58,435 nt of DNA from Candidatus Nanoarchaeia archaeon (GTDB lineage: Archaea; Nanobdellota; Nanobdellia; Woesearchaeales; UBA525). Location of the stretch: positions 1-58,435 of the forward strand of contig JANQNB010000016.1 of the NCBI GenBank assembly GCA_028279755.1. The letters run 5' to 3'. Position 1 is the stretch's first letter. Every line of letters begins with the position of its first letter. The notes beneath the pieces are model-generated. The model ran no database searches. It worked only from the letters and a program-made list of their open reading frames with translations, and was not told where the DNA came from. Both the position numbers and the translations under genes were made by a program. Below are positions 17,323 through 25,804 of the stretch, piece after piece.

Positions 17323-19401
17323 ATGCTCAAGCGGATCGCAGAATTCCAGCAAGAACACCCGAAGCTGCTCTTCGGGCTTTTCCTCATCAGTGTCGTGCTG
17401 CTTGCAGCCATCGCTGTGCGCCTGGAAATCGATCCCTCCTTCTCAGCGCTGGTCGGCAAAGAATCTGAGTACAACACGAACGACCGCATCCTGACCACGG
17501 CGTTCGATCGGAATGACGCGATTCTTATCCTCGTCAAGGAAGACCCGACCACAACCCTGACGAACGCGAAACGGCTTGACGAGATCGATGCGTATCTGGT
17601 CACGCTCGAAGAGACGATCGCCCAGAGTCAGTACGTGCGGCAGATCCGGGGGCCGGAATTCGATGAAGAAGAGCGCTATGCGCGCTATGTGCTGACGCTG
17701 TACGCGCCGGAGAAGCCTGACGGGTTCAAAGAAGTGCTCAGCCAATTCGAAAGCCTGGTCGCGGCAAGCGGACCTCCTCCCGGCATCCAGGTGAGCGTTA
17801 CCGGTTTGCCGATCCTGCTGGACAGGATCTCCACACTTCTCATCACAGACAATTTGATCACAGTGCTGATCACGCTCACCTTCATCATGCTCATTCTGTA
17901 CGGCTACGGCCGGAGCCTGCGTTTCGCGTTCATGGCGATCGTCCCACCAGCGTTCAGCCTGCTTGCGCTGGCGGCTGTGATGGTGCTCTTGGATATTGAG
18001 GTGACAATCACGCTCGCTGCTGTCGGCGTCCTTGTGCTCGGGCTTGGGGCTGATTACAGCATCCACATCGTGACGCATTATCGCCATGCTCGACGAAAGC
18101 ACGAAAGCCACAAGCAAGCGCTGCTGCAGACAGTGGATGAACTGACTGTGCCAATCACCGCGTCCTTCTTCACTACGCTCGGCGGGTTCGCAGCGCTCAT
18201 CCTTGGCGTGAGCCCGAGCAGCGTCGCCCAGGGCATCGCTCTCGCGCTCGCCATCGTCATCATCTATCTCACAACCTTCCTCGTATTCCCCTTGCTCGTG
18301 GCGTTGTTCGGGAAGAATCTTGACGTCAAGCCGAATCCTATTTTCAACACTGTACGGGACTGGCTGACCAAACTGGCGGTGATCCAGACCCATCACCCCA
18401 AGAAAGTCATCGCAATCGTCGGGCTCATCACTGTCGTGATGATCTTCGGCGCGAGCAAGGTCGAATTCTCGACGAGCAACAGCAATTGGATTCCTGACGA
18501 CGATCCTGTTGCAGTCTCGTTCCGTGAGGTCAACTCAGTATATGGAGACGAAGACACGATCACCTTGCTCTTCATCGCTGAGAAGGGCGACCTCAGGGAT
18601 GTCCAGACCGCACGGGATGTAAACCGGCTTGCAGCCATGATTGCGCAGCTCCCGAACATCGACACCATCACCAACCCGTATGAAGACGTGCCGTATGACA
18701 ATACTGCGCTGCATGAGCACATCACAGGCAACCCTGCGTTCAACAACGACTACACGCTGACCACGCTCAGCGTGACGAGCAGCAATCTCGAGCAGGATGA
18801 AGCAGGGGATAGCATACTGCTCCAGGAAATACGGGTTCTGACAGAGCGCTTCCCAGTGCATGATGCCAGGATGACGCTGTATGGCGATCCTGTCCGGTTT
18901 GAAGAATTAGGAGACAGCCTGGAACAGGACGCGACAAAGACCACTTTGGTGGGCTTCGCTGTCGTTTTTCTCGTGGCCAGTTTGATTTATGCGTCGATCG
19001 TTATCGGCATCCTTGCGCTTCTGCCGATCATCATCGCGATCATTTGGGCACTCGGGCTCATGGGTTTTTTCGGCGTGCCCTTCACCAGCCTCTCAACCAG
19101 CATCATCTCGCTCGTGCTCGGCATCGGCGTCGACTTTTCAATCCACCTTGTGGATGGGATCAAGCGCTACCTCCGGAAAGGGATTGAGAAAGCCATCACC
19201 CTCACGATGGAAGGTGCGGGCAGCGCGATCGTATTGAGCAGTCTCACCACTTTCGTCGGTTTTCTCGCCCTTACTTTTGCACAGCTTCTTGGTACCCAGC
19301 GTCTCGGCTGGAGCCTCGCATTCTCCATCGTCTCTGTTTTGATAGTCTCAATTACGCTCGTCCCGGCAGTCATGGCCTTGGGACGGAAGGTGAAACAATG
19401 A
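17323..19401 (+). CDS. RND-superfamily (MMPL-type) exporter
   Basis: 692 residues with the duplicated RND topology: TM1 at about 12-35, a periplasm-facing loop, TM2-6 (about 170-330), then the same pattern again from TM7 (about 360). The diagnostic Asp-containing TM4 motifs are present in both halves: LGLGADYSIHIVTHY and LGIGVDFSIHLVDGIKRY. This is the archaeal 'predicted exporter of the RND superfamily' type, expected to export lipids or other hydrophobic compounds by proton antiport. The COG1361-like secreted protein overlaps its stop by 4 bp, a recurrent archaeal pairing. TATA (CTTTTTAAAAG) is about 28 bp upstream of ATG 17323. Confidence 0.92.
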   Translation: MLKRIAEFQQEHPKLLFGLFLISVVLLAAIAVRLEIDPSFSALVGKESEYNTNDRILTTAFDRNDAILILVKEDPTTTLTNAKRLDEIDAYLVTLEETIAQSQYVRQIRGPEFDEEERYARYVLTLYAPEKPDGFKEVLSQFESLVAASGPPPGIQVSVTGLPILLDRISTLLITDNLITVLITLTFIMLILYGYGRSLRFAFMAIVPPAFSLLALAAVMVLLDIEVTITLAAVGVLVLGLGADYSIHIVTHYRHARRKHESHKQALLQTVDELTVPITASFFTTLGGFAALILGVSPSSVAQGIALALAIVIIYLTTFLVFPLLVALFGKNLDVKPNPIFNTVRDWLTKLAVIQTHHPKKVIAIVGLITVVMIFGASKVEFSTSNSNWIPDDDPVAVSFREVNSVYGDEDTITLLFIAEKGDLRDVQTARDVNRLAAMIAQLPNIDTITNPYEDVPYDNTALHEHITGNPAFNNDYTLTTLSVTSSNLEQDEAGDSILLQEIRVLTERFPVHDARMTLYGDPVRFEELGDSLEQDATKTTLVGFAVVFLVASLIYASIVIGILALLPIIIAIIWALGLMGFFGVPFTSLSTSIISLVLGIGVDFSIHLVDGIKRYLRKGIEKAITLTMEGAGSAIVLSSLTTFVGFLALTFAQLLGTQRLGWSLAFSIVSVLIVSITLVPAVMALGRKVKQ

Positions 19402-20582
19402 AAATAATCATAGCACTGCTATTGCTGCTTTGCACCGCCAGCGTGTACGCGATCGACGTCGAACTCCTCGCCACCGATCCGGCGCCAGTCACTGCAGGGG
19501 ATTACGCTGACGTGACCATAAGATTCAGCAAAGGCAACACAGAGCAGGCCCCGAGAGAGGTCTCATTTCTGATCGAGGAAACCCAATTCCTCACCCCAGT
19601 GTCTGACAATCCCTTCACTGTCAGTGGATTGCGTTCAGGCGACGTGGTGACAAAGACCTTCAGGATCTATTTCGATGAGGCGCTTCCTGAGGGCTTCATC
19701 GACATCCCGACAGTGCTGCAGACAGACGGCGGGAAGCAGGACTTCGACCTGCGCGTGTTTGTGCAGGAGGCTGCTTCAGATCCTGAACTGTACATCGGCG
19801 AGCTCAGGACAACGCCTGACGAATTGCTCGCTGACACTGACGATAACGAATTACGCGTCACCCTGCAAAACCTGGGGGAGAAAGACGCGGAACTCGTCCG
19901 GGCTGAGCTCGCTATTCCGTCGAGCCTGACGCCATCGTACGCATACAGCCTTGTGGACAGCGTCGCTTCAATTCCTGAAGGTGGTGAGGCAGAGCTGACC
20001 TTCACTGTCGACATCGACGAGAACGCCCGCGGAGAACTCCCTGCGATGCTTTCGCTCCGCTATCGGGCAGAGCAATCCAATGGCCAGACCTATGACACAT
20101 TCACAGAGGATCTCTCGCTCCTGATCCCTGTCCAGGACACGCCATTGCTGGTCGTGACAGAGGTGGAGCAACTGGATCGGTTCCGGGCTGGAACGAGCGA
20201 GAACCGCATTCTCGTTACGCTGAAGAACGAAGGGGAGGAAGAAGCTGAGGAAGTGCGCGTCAGAGTCCTGCCTGACATCAGTTATCCGTTCATCTTCGAG
20301 CTCACGACTGAATATGTGGCGTCGGAGATCGACCCTGGAGAGGAAGCGCAGGTCGAGTTTACCATGGAAGTGCTGCGGAGTGCGCAGGCGCGCGAGTATC
20401 CTGTGACTGTCAGGCTGGAAAGCCTTGTGGGCGAAACCCGGTACAGCCGGGAGGACGAGATCACGATCACGCCGAGCGCAGGGGGTGGCATCAGCACCGG
20501 CACCCTTGGCTTCGGCCTTATCATCCTTGCCGTGATCAGTGCCGCGATCCTGGGTTTTGTCATGCGAAAGCGACGGCGTTAA
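19398..20582 (+). CDS. COG1361/S-layer-like exported protein
   Basis: 394 residues: signal peptide (MKIIIALLLLLCTASVYA), three or four CARDB/COG1361-like beta-sandwich repeats (patterns such as ELRVTLQNLGEKDAELVRAE and ENRILVTLKNEGEEEAEEVR), and a C-terminal TM helix (about 368-388) with a basic stop (RKRRR). It is therefore anchored on the outside of the membrane. Translational coupling to the RND exporter suggests it acts as the exporter's external partner, much as membrane-fusion-type adaptors do; this is inference from conserved pairing rather than domain identity. The stop overlaps the convergent receptor-like gene by 4 bp. Confidence 0.8.
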   Translation: MKIIIALLLLLCTASVYAIDVELLATDPAPVTAGDYADVTIRFSKGNTEQAPREVSFLIEETQFLTPVSDNPFTVSGLRSGDVVTKTFRIYFDEALPEGFIDIPTVLQTDGGKQDFDLRVFVQEAASDPELYIGELRTTPDELLADTDDNELRVTLQNLGEKDAELVRAELAIPSSLTPSYAYSLVDSVASIPEGGEAELTFTVDIDENARGELPAMLSLRYRAEQSNGQTYDTFTEDLSLLIPVQDTPLLVVTEVEQLDRFRAGTSENRILVTLKNEGEEEAEEVRVRVLPDISYPFIFELTTEYVASEIDPGEEAQVEFTMEVLRSAQAREYPVTVRLESLVGETRYSREDEITITPSAGGGISTGTLGFGLIILAVISAAILGFVMRKRRR

Positions 20583-22702
20583 AACGCTTTTTCCAGCTCT
20601 TCCAATGCGCGAAGCACATCGTTCAATGCGAAGTGCGCGTTCGTGTAGAGCTTTGTGCGTTCGATCATGTACAAGAGCTTTGTGTTCCGCAGCAATATCA
20701 CTTTTGTCGTGAAGGGCACTTTGCTTCGCCTGATCGTCAGCACAAGTATCTCGAACTCGAAACTGTTGTTCAGGCTCAACAATCGCGCATACACTTCGCG
20801 CAGCCTGTCGATCATGTGATCGCGCAGCAAGCGCTCGTCCATGTTGCGGAACTGGACGATGTCCCGTTGCGCTTTCGCGACAAGCTCTCGCTTATCGCTG
20901 TCGCGATGGAACAATCGGGTCAGGCGATTGCAGAATTTGATCAGCTTGTAGGTGGGCCCGTCTTCGTAGAAGAAATGGATGGCTTTGCCGTGCTTGAACA
21001 GGAAGGTCATCCTGCTGATCACGATGGCGCGCAGGAAGTAGATTATCAGCAGGCTGCAGAGCACGATCGCGACAATGAGGGCTATGCGCTTGTACAAAGG
21101 TATGTAGTCCTGCCAGGTGCATTCGTCGCAGCTGCCGCCGCAATCGATGTATTCCTCGTCCTGATTCGCGATGCCGTCATCGCAGGTCGGGCAGGGCATG
21201 CACTGGCCGCCACAGTCAACGTCTTCCTCATCCTGGTTCAGGATGCCATCGTTGCACGTGGGACAGGGATCGCACGGGCCACCGCAATCGACGCGTTCCT
21301 CGTCCTGATTCGCGATGCCGTCATCGCAGGTCGCGTCCACGCAAAGGCTGTCACGGCATTTCAGGCTGATGCAGTCTGTGACCATGTTGCAGAATGCGCC
21401 TGTCAGACACGGTTCGCACGACCCGCCGCAATCGATGTCTGACTCGTCCTGGTTCAGGATGTTGTCGTCGCAGCTCGGACACGGGCCGCAGGGGCCGCCG
21501 CAATCGACGCCAGCCTCGCCTTGGTTCTTGATCCCGTCGTCGCACGTCGGGCACGGGTCACAGCTGCCGCCGCAATCGACGCCGGTCTCGTTCCCGTTCA
21601 TCATGCCGTCGTCGCACCGGGCTTCGTAATCGCATTCGCGCACTTCAGCAGGTCCCTTGCTTGCGATGCCGCAGTCGTTGACCACAAAGCATTCCCGGTA
21701 TTCATACCCTGGAAACTCGCACTCTCCCCATGCGGTGCAATCCCATTGCTGTGTGCATTCCTGGTTTGAGCACAGTCCGCAATCGGCTGGGCAGGATTTG
21801 CAGTTCTCGTTGATGAAGCAGACGCTGTCGCCGCAGTAGGTGATCAGGGGGCCGAGCAGGGTCTCGTTTGTCACGATATACCCTATGGGGTCGCTCGCTA
21901 TCGTCTCGCCTGCCTGGTCTGTGGCGTAATAGGTGATGAAGGCCTTGCCTGGGCTGAGGGCCTGCAACAGCACCATCTCACCCTCGACTGTGAGGTTGAG
22001 CCCTGCGCTGTCAATATAGCCCTCGGCTGGCATGAGCTCTGCATTATAGAGCAATTCTGTATTGTCCGGGTCGACGAAGTAATGACTGAGATTGAGCCCG
22101 TGGTCGCCGTCGAGCGGCAGGGTGATGCCGATGAACTCTGTCAATTGTGTCGGTGCCCGGTTCCTGTTCTTGACAAGCACGCTCCATGTGTGGTTGGTGT
22201 ACCCTGCAACGACGAGTGTCAGCGTGTGCATGCCTGCGAGATTGTAGCTCGGCCGGAACAGGTAGCGCGCATCCTCGCTGACGAGCTGGCCGTCGAGCAG
22301 CCACCGCCACTCCTGCCCTGTCGAGGTCTGGAATATTGTCGTCTGGCCTTCAAACACTTCTATCGCGTCGCCGCGTGGCGTGACGTTCAGGCCGCTGATG
22401 AAGGTGTACTCGCCGATCGTTGTGCCGGTGCAGCCGTCGCCTGTCACCGCGTAGAACAGGACGCGGACGGTCTCGTTGGAACCAGTGACTGAGAATTGCC
22501 CGTTCTCGAAGCTGAAGCTTGCCGGCTCGAGAGGGTTGCCGCCGAGCGTGCCGAACAGGTCGCTTTCGAGCGTGCCGGTGATGACTTCGCCATCGAGCGC
22601 GGTTGCGCTGACTGGTTCGAGGAGGAGTTGCGGTGTCTGGTTGCACGCGAACCCGAGCGGCAGGGCCAGGACGAACACTACGAACAGGATAAACCACCGC
22701 AT
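20579..22702 (-). CDS. Receptor-like membrane protein with Cys-repeat stalk
   Basis: 707 residues. Signal peptide (MRWFILFVVFVLALPLGFA), an Ig/cadherin-like N-terminal ectodomain (about 20-290), then six copies of a 22-25-residue Cys module of the form CDDGIxNQDExxVDCGGxCxPCPT between about 355 and 525, interrupted after the third by a CNMVTDCISLKCRDSLC insert. One TM helix follows (about 540-565), then a cytoplasmic helical tail of about 140 residues. A single-pass protein with a disulfide-rich stalk and a substantial cytoplasmic domain could sense or transmit a signal; that is inference. Start supported by a GGTGAGG ribosome site and a TATATTTTTATAC-like box upstream. Confidence 0.8.
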   Translation of the reverse strand: MRWFILFVVFVLALPLGFACNQTPQLLLEPVSATALDGEVITGTLESDLFGTLGGNPLEPASFSFENGQFSVTGSNETVRVLFYAVTGDGCTGTTIGEYTFISGLNVTPRGDAIEVFEGQTTIFQTSTGQEWRWLLDGQLVSEDARYLFRPSYNLAGMHTLTLVVAGYTNHTWSVLVKNRNRAPTQLTEFIGITLPLDGDHGLNLSHYFVDPDNTELLYNAELMPAEGYIDSAGLNLTVEGEMVLLQALSPGKAFITYYATDQAGETIASDPIGYIVTNETLLGPLITYCGDSVCFINENCKSCPADCGLCSNQECTQQWDCTAWGECEFPGYEYRECFVVNDCGIASKGPAEVRECDYEARCDDGMMNGNETGVDCGGSCDPCPTCDDGIKNQGEAGVDCGGPCGPCPSCDDNILNQDESDIDCGGSCEPCLTGAFCNMVTDCISLKCRDSLCVDATCDDGIANQDEERVDCGGPCDPCPTCNDGILNQDEEDVDCGGQCMPCPTCDDGIANQDEEYIDCGGSCDECTWQDYIPLYKRIALIVAIVLCSLLIIYFLRAIVISRMTFLFKHGKAIHFFYEDGPTYKLIKFCNRLTRLFHRDSDKRELVAKAQRDIVQFRNMDERLLRDHMIDRLREVYARLLSLNNSFEFEILVLTIRRSKVPFTTKVILLRNTKLLYMIERTKLYTNAHFALNDVLRALEELEKAF

Positions 22703-22770
22703 TACCTCACCTCTTGGAGAGAATCAGCGTTATGGGTATAAAAATACTCCGGGTTTTTGCCACTGTAGCG

Positions 22771-24969
22771 CTATTCAGCCTTGTACTTCTTCGTGAGTAT
22801 CCGCCGGAGCTCAGCAGCTTTCTTCTTTCCGAGCTTTTCGACCTTCTCTAAATCCTCAGAAGTAGCGTTCGCGACCGCTTGCAATGTTTGGAAATGCTCC
22901 AGGAGCCGTTTGGCGAGGCTGCCGCCGATGCCTGGCAGGCTGCTCACGATGAATTCCATGACCTCGTCGTCGCTCACCGGTTTCTGGCTGCGCGGCTGCC
23001 ATTCTTTCCCGCCGGCATCGCGTTCTTTCTTCGCGATGCTCACCAACAAGGCAGCGCTTTCCTGCGCGTTGCGCGTGAACAAGACAGGAATGTTGTAGCT
23101 CACTGCGATCGTGCCGAGCATGCCGAGGATCGCATTGGGGTGCATCTTGCGCACGCTGTAGAGGTCTTCTTCCCCCTCGATGAGGATGATCGGGCGTGGA
23201 TAGCTGCGCAAGGCGCGAAGCTGCTGCAATAAACGACCGTCGATGATGCTGTTGACAAAGTCTGGCACGCTCTTGTACTCGACCACAACGCGGTCGCTCA
23301 GCCGGTAATCGCCTGTCTCTAATTGCTGCAGGTCGATGTGCACGTCCATGTCGAGCAATGCTTTGAGCACGCCGCTTGTCTTCTCGCGATGATCGGCGAC
23401 GATCGTGAATTTTTCCTGGAATGATTTCAGGGATTGCTGTTCTTTGGTGCCAAGGGCGCGTCCTTTTGTCAAGTCCTTCTTCACAGTCTCCAAGACACGA
23501 TACATCCGTTTTTCTTTATGATGCGCTGCCCAGCGGTAGCCTGCATCCCTTGTTCCTTCAGTGACGAGCATCACGACCTTGCCTTTTTCCAATCGCCCGG
23601 TTCTGCCGCGTCGCTGTACAGTCCTGATGGCACTGGGAATCGGTTCGTAGAAGATGACCAGGTCCACTTTCGGGATGTCCAGGCCTTCTTCCGCGACGCT
23701 TGTCGCGATCAGGCAGTTGAATCCGCCGTTCCTGAACTCTTCAAGAATCTCGTGCTGCTCTTTCTGCGACATGCCGGTCTCGCCTTTCTTCATCTGGCCC
23801 ACGAAGATCTTCGATGTGACGTTGATCGCGTCCATTGCTTCCTTGATCTTCACTGCCTGATCGCGGTATTGATTGAAGATGATGATCTTGACGTCGCCGT
23901 TGCCATAGAGGTTCTGCAGCACGGTTTTCTGGACAGCGCGCAGCTTCGGATGCTCGATGTTCGCTGCCATGACCTTGTCGAGCAGTAAATGCGCAGTCTT
24001 GTAGTTCACGTCCTGGACCAGGTTCTGCACTGCTTTCGACTGGCCGCGCGCTGCTTCTTTCTGGAGTTTCTCAAGATACTTCTTCAGCGCTTGCGCGCCT
24101 TGCGTCTCGATCAGTTCGAGCCCGTGCTGGATCTTCAGCGCTTCGGCAAGCAAGGACATGGATTTGAGTTTCTCGAAGTTCTTCTGCCCTCGTGCTGCTT
24201 GCGCGTGGAGCGCGCCTTGCGCTTTCAGCATGGTCATCTTGTTTGTCAATGCTTGCCGGTTGAGCACGCCGAGCGTCATGAGATCGTCGACACGTGCATC
24301 GTGGCAGCGCTGCAAAGCGGCGTGCACTTTCTTGAACTCAGGCGGCATCTGCACTTTGACATGCTCAATCTCAATTTCTTGGATGTACGGTGAAACATCT
24401 GGCGATTCCCCGCTCCGGATCTCGATGTCCTCGATGCCCAGGTTTGCGCACACGGTTTCGATGCTTTCCTTGTCACTGCCAGGGCTGGCGGTCAGAGCGA
24501 GAATTCTTTCGTGCGTCGCTGTCTTGCGGTAGCGGTCTGCGATGAAAACATAGCTGTAGTCGCCCGTGGCTCTGTGTGCTTCGTCGAAAACGAGCAGGCT
24601 CACCTCTGCGAGGCTAATCCTGTTGCTCAGGATGTCGTTCTCAAGTCCTTGTGGTGTGCTGAAGATGACGCTTGCGCCTGTCCAGAGCTTGGCCCGTTTC
24701 GCTGGTGGCACGTTGCCGGTGAACAATGCAAGATCTGCTTCTTCGAGTTCCATCTCGCGCTGGAACGTGTCGTAGTGCTGCTGGACAAGCGGTCTCGTGG
24801 GTGCCAAGACCAGGATCCTGCTGCCAGGATAGTGCTGCAGCCGGTGTGCAGCCAGGAGTTCTGCGATGAGTGTCTTGCCCATGCCAGTCGGCAGGACTGC
24901 GAGCGTGTTTTTCGTCGCCGCTGTGTTGAAGATGCTCTGCTGGTACAGGCGTGGCTCTACCTTGATCAT
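22771..24969 (-). CDS. hef: Hef-type helicase/ERCC4 nuclease
   Basis: 732 residues. SF2 helicase: Q-like N-terminus (RLYQQSIF), Walker A VLPTGMGKT (about 30), DEAH-type Walker B VFDEAH (about 130), motif III TASPGS, and motif VI QRRGRTGR (about 435). The C-terminal XPF/ERCC4 nuclease (about 515-660) has VADHREK, GDY and the VVEYKSVPDF motif where the consensus ERKxxxD reads E564-Y565-K566, followed by a tandem helix-hairpin-helix (GIGGSLAKRLLEHF). Archaeal Hef processes stalled forks and branched DNA. Position near replication genes fits that role. The Arg-to-Tyr change in the ERK motif is worth noting; Glu and Lys, the catalytic residues, remain. Confidence 0.93.
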   Translation of the reverse strand: MIKVEPRLYQQSIFNTAATKNTLAVLPTGMGKTLIAELLAAHRLQHYPGSRILVLAPTRPLVQQHYDTFQREMELEEADLALFTGNVPPAKRAKLWTGASVIFSTPQGLENDILSNRISLAEVSLLVFDEAHRATGDYSYVFIADRYRKTATHERILALTASPGSDKESIETVCANLGIEDIEIRSGESPDVSPYIQEIEIEHVKVQMPPEFKKVHAALQRCHDARVDDLMTLGVLNRQALTNKMTMLKAQGALHAQAARGQKNFEKLKSMSLLAEALKIQHGLELIETQGAQALKKYLEKLQKEAARGQSKAVQNLVQDVNYKTAHLLLDKVMAANIEHPKLRAVQKTVLQNLYGNGDVKIIIFNQYRDQAVKIKEAMDAINVTSKIFVGQMKKGETGMSQKEQHEILEEFRNGGFNCLIATSVAEEGLDIPKVDLVIFYEPIPSAIRTVQRRGRTGRLEKGKVVMLVTEGTRDAGYRWAAHHKEKRMYRVLETVKKDLTKGRALGTKEQQSLKSFQEKFTIVADHREKTSGVLKALLDMDVHIDLQQLETGDYRLSDRVVVEYKSVPDFVNSIIDGRLLQQLRALRSYPRPIILIEGEEDLYSVRKMHPNAILGMLGTIAVSYNIPVLFTRNAQESAALLVSIAKKERDAGGKEWQPRSQKPVSDDEVMEFIVSSLPGIGGSLAKRLLEHFQTLQAVANATSEDLEKVEKLGKKKAAELRRILTKKYKAE

Positions 24970-25024
24970 GCTCGAGAGAAGTGTGGAGATAGTTTAAAAG
25001 GGTTTGGCGCACCTGACCAGTGCT

Positions 25025-25249
25025 CTAGCGCCCGCGTGCCATCTTGGCTTTGCTCACGTCGCCGTCCTTGTCGACGAAATAGAGATAGCCTTTCTCTTTC
25101 TGCACGCCTGCCTTGGCTGCTTTCTCTGCCTTGCCACGGCCTTTGCGTCCGCGCGCCATCAAGACCCTGCCGATGTCTCCGTCCTTGTCAATGAAGTACA
25201 GATAGCCTGCTTCTTTCTTGAGTCCGACCTTGGCTACTTTCTCTGCCAT
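25025..25249 (-). CDS. Small protein, tandem duplication of a 37-residue unit
   Basis: 74 residues made of two nearly identical halves: KVGLKKEAGYLYFIDKDGDI...MARGR and KAGVQKEKGYLYFVDKDGDV...MARGR. Each half has a GYLYFxDKDGD beta-hairpin-like core and a basic end. Very similar short, highly charged proteins occur in DPANN genomes; function unknown, a nucleic-acid-binding role is conceivable from the basic MARGRKGRGK linker. A strong ribosome site (GAGGTGGTGAT) precedes ATG 25249 and TATA (CCTTTAAGTATTC) is upstream at about 25279-25292. Confidence 0.75.
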   Translation of the reverse strand: MAEKVAKVGLKKEAGYLYFIDKDGDIGRVLMARGRKGRGKAEKAAKAGVQKEKGYLYFVDKDGDVSKAKMARGR

Positions 25250-25384
25250 ATCACCACCTCAACACGCTTCCCTATCGTCGAGAATACTTAAAGGTTTCGA
25301 CGAGAAACAAGCGAATAATTATTATCTATATAGAAAATAATATACCACAAAGCCATTTAAACGTCATCGTCAACTCTGAATGCC

Positions 25385-25654
25385 ATGGGCCTCTTTGTCA
25401 GGATCCTCGGCTTGATCGACGTCGCAGCCACAATCATGCTCTTCACCGCAGGCATGGACTGGCCTGCACGCTGGGTCATCTACGTCGCGCTCGCGCTCGC
25501 AGCCAAAGGAGGCATCTTCTGGAGCGACCCGGTGAGCAGGTTCGACATCATCATCGCCGTCTACCTCTGCTTCACCATCCTTGTGAACATCAAGCTCCTG
25601 AGCATCCTGCTCGGCATCTATCTCGGCATCAAGGCATTGTATAGTATGGTCTGA
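25385..25654 (+). CDS. Small integral membrane protein
   Basis: 89 residues, three or four hydrophobic helices (about 5-25, 28-48, 52-70, 72-88) with short loops and no recognised motif. TATA (GCCATTTAAACG, 25352-25363) is about 27 bp upstream of ATG 25385, so the mRNA is leaderless. A structured element begins 2 bp after the stop codon and probably forms the 3' end of this transcript. Confidence 0.7.
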   Translation: MGLFVRILGLIDVAATIMLFTAGMDWPARWVIYVALALAAKGGIFWSDPVSRFDIIIAVYLCFTILVNIKLLSILLGIYLGIKALYSMV

Positions 25655-25655
25655 A

Positions 25656-25761
25656 GCATCACCACCTTGGCATAACTGCCGAGCCCGAACATGACGCAGT
25701 CATGAGGTGAGGGCTCGGATAAAGCTCGCACCAGAGGGAGAATAACTGGCCGTGGTGATGC
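25656..25761 (+). ncRNA. Structured element E1 (conserved RNA or DNA hairpin)
   Basis: 106 nt. Outer stem P1 GCATCACCAC/GTGGTGATGC, 10 perfect pairs. Inside P1: a CTT bulge then GGC...GCC pairing; stem CCGAGCCC/GGGCTCGG; apical hairpin ATGAC-GCA-GTCAT; then the conserved single strand ACCAGAGGGAGAATAA. A homologous element at 47785-47976 keeps these parts but has a different P1 sequence that still pairs perfectly (GCATTGCTGC/GCAGCAATGC). E1 begins 2 nt after a stop codon and ends 9 bp before the TATA box of the next gene. It is either a structured 3'-UTR/ncRNA or a DNA-level element; I cannot match it to a known riboswitch. Confidence 0.55.
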
Positions 25762-25804
25762 CCCAACAATAAGCTATTTAAAAGGGCTTTTGCAGGAAGA
25801 GTGC

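Noticed and set aside
25656-25761. E1 as a 5S rRNA, tRNA, SRP RNA or a known riboswitch
   Set aside because: The length is near 5S and CCCGAAC resembles its loop, but helix order and the variable apical insert do not fit 5S; no anticodon/T-loop pattern, no GNRA SRP helix 8, no known aptamer consensus.
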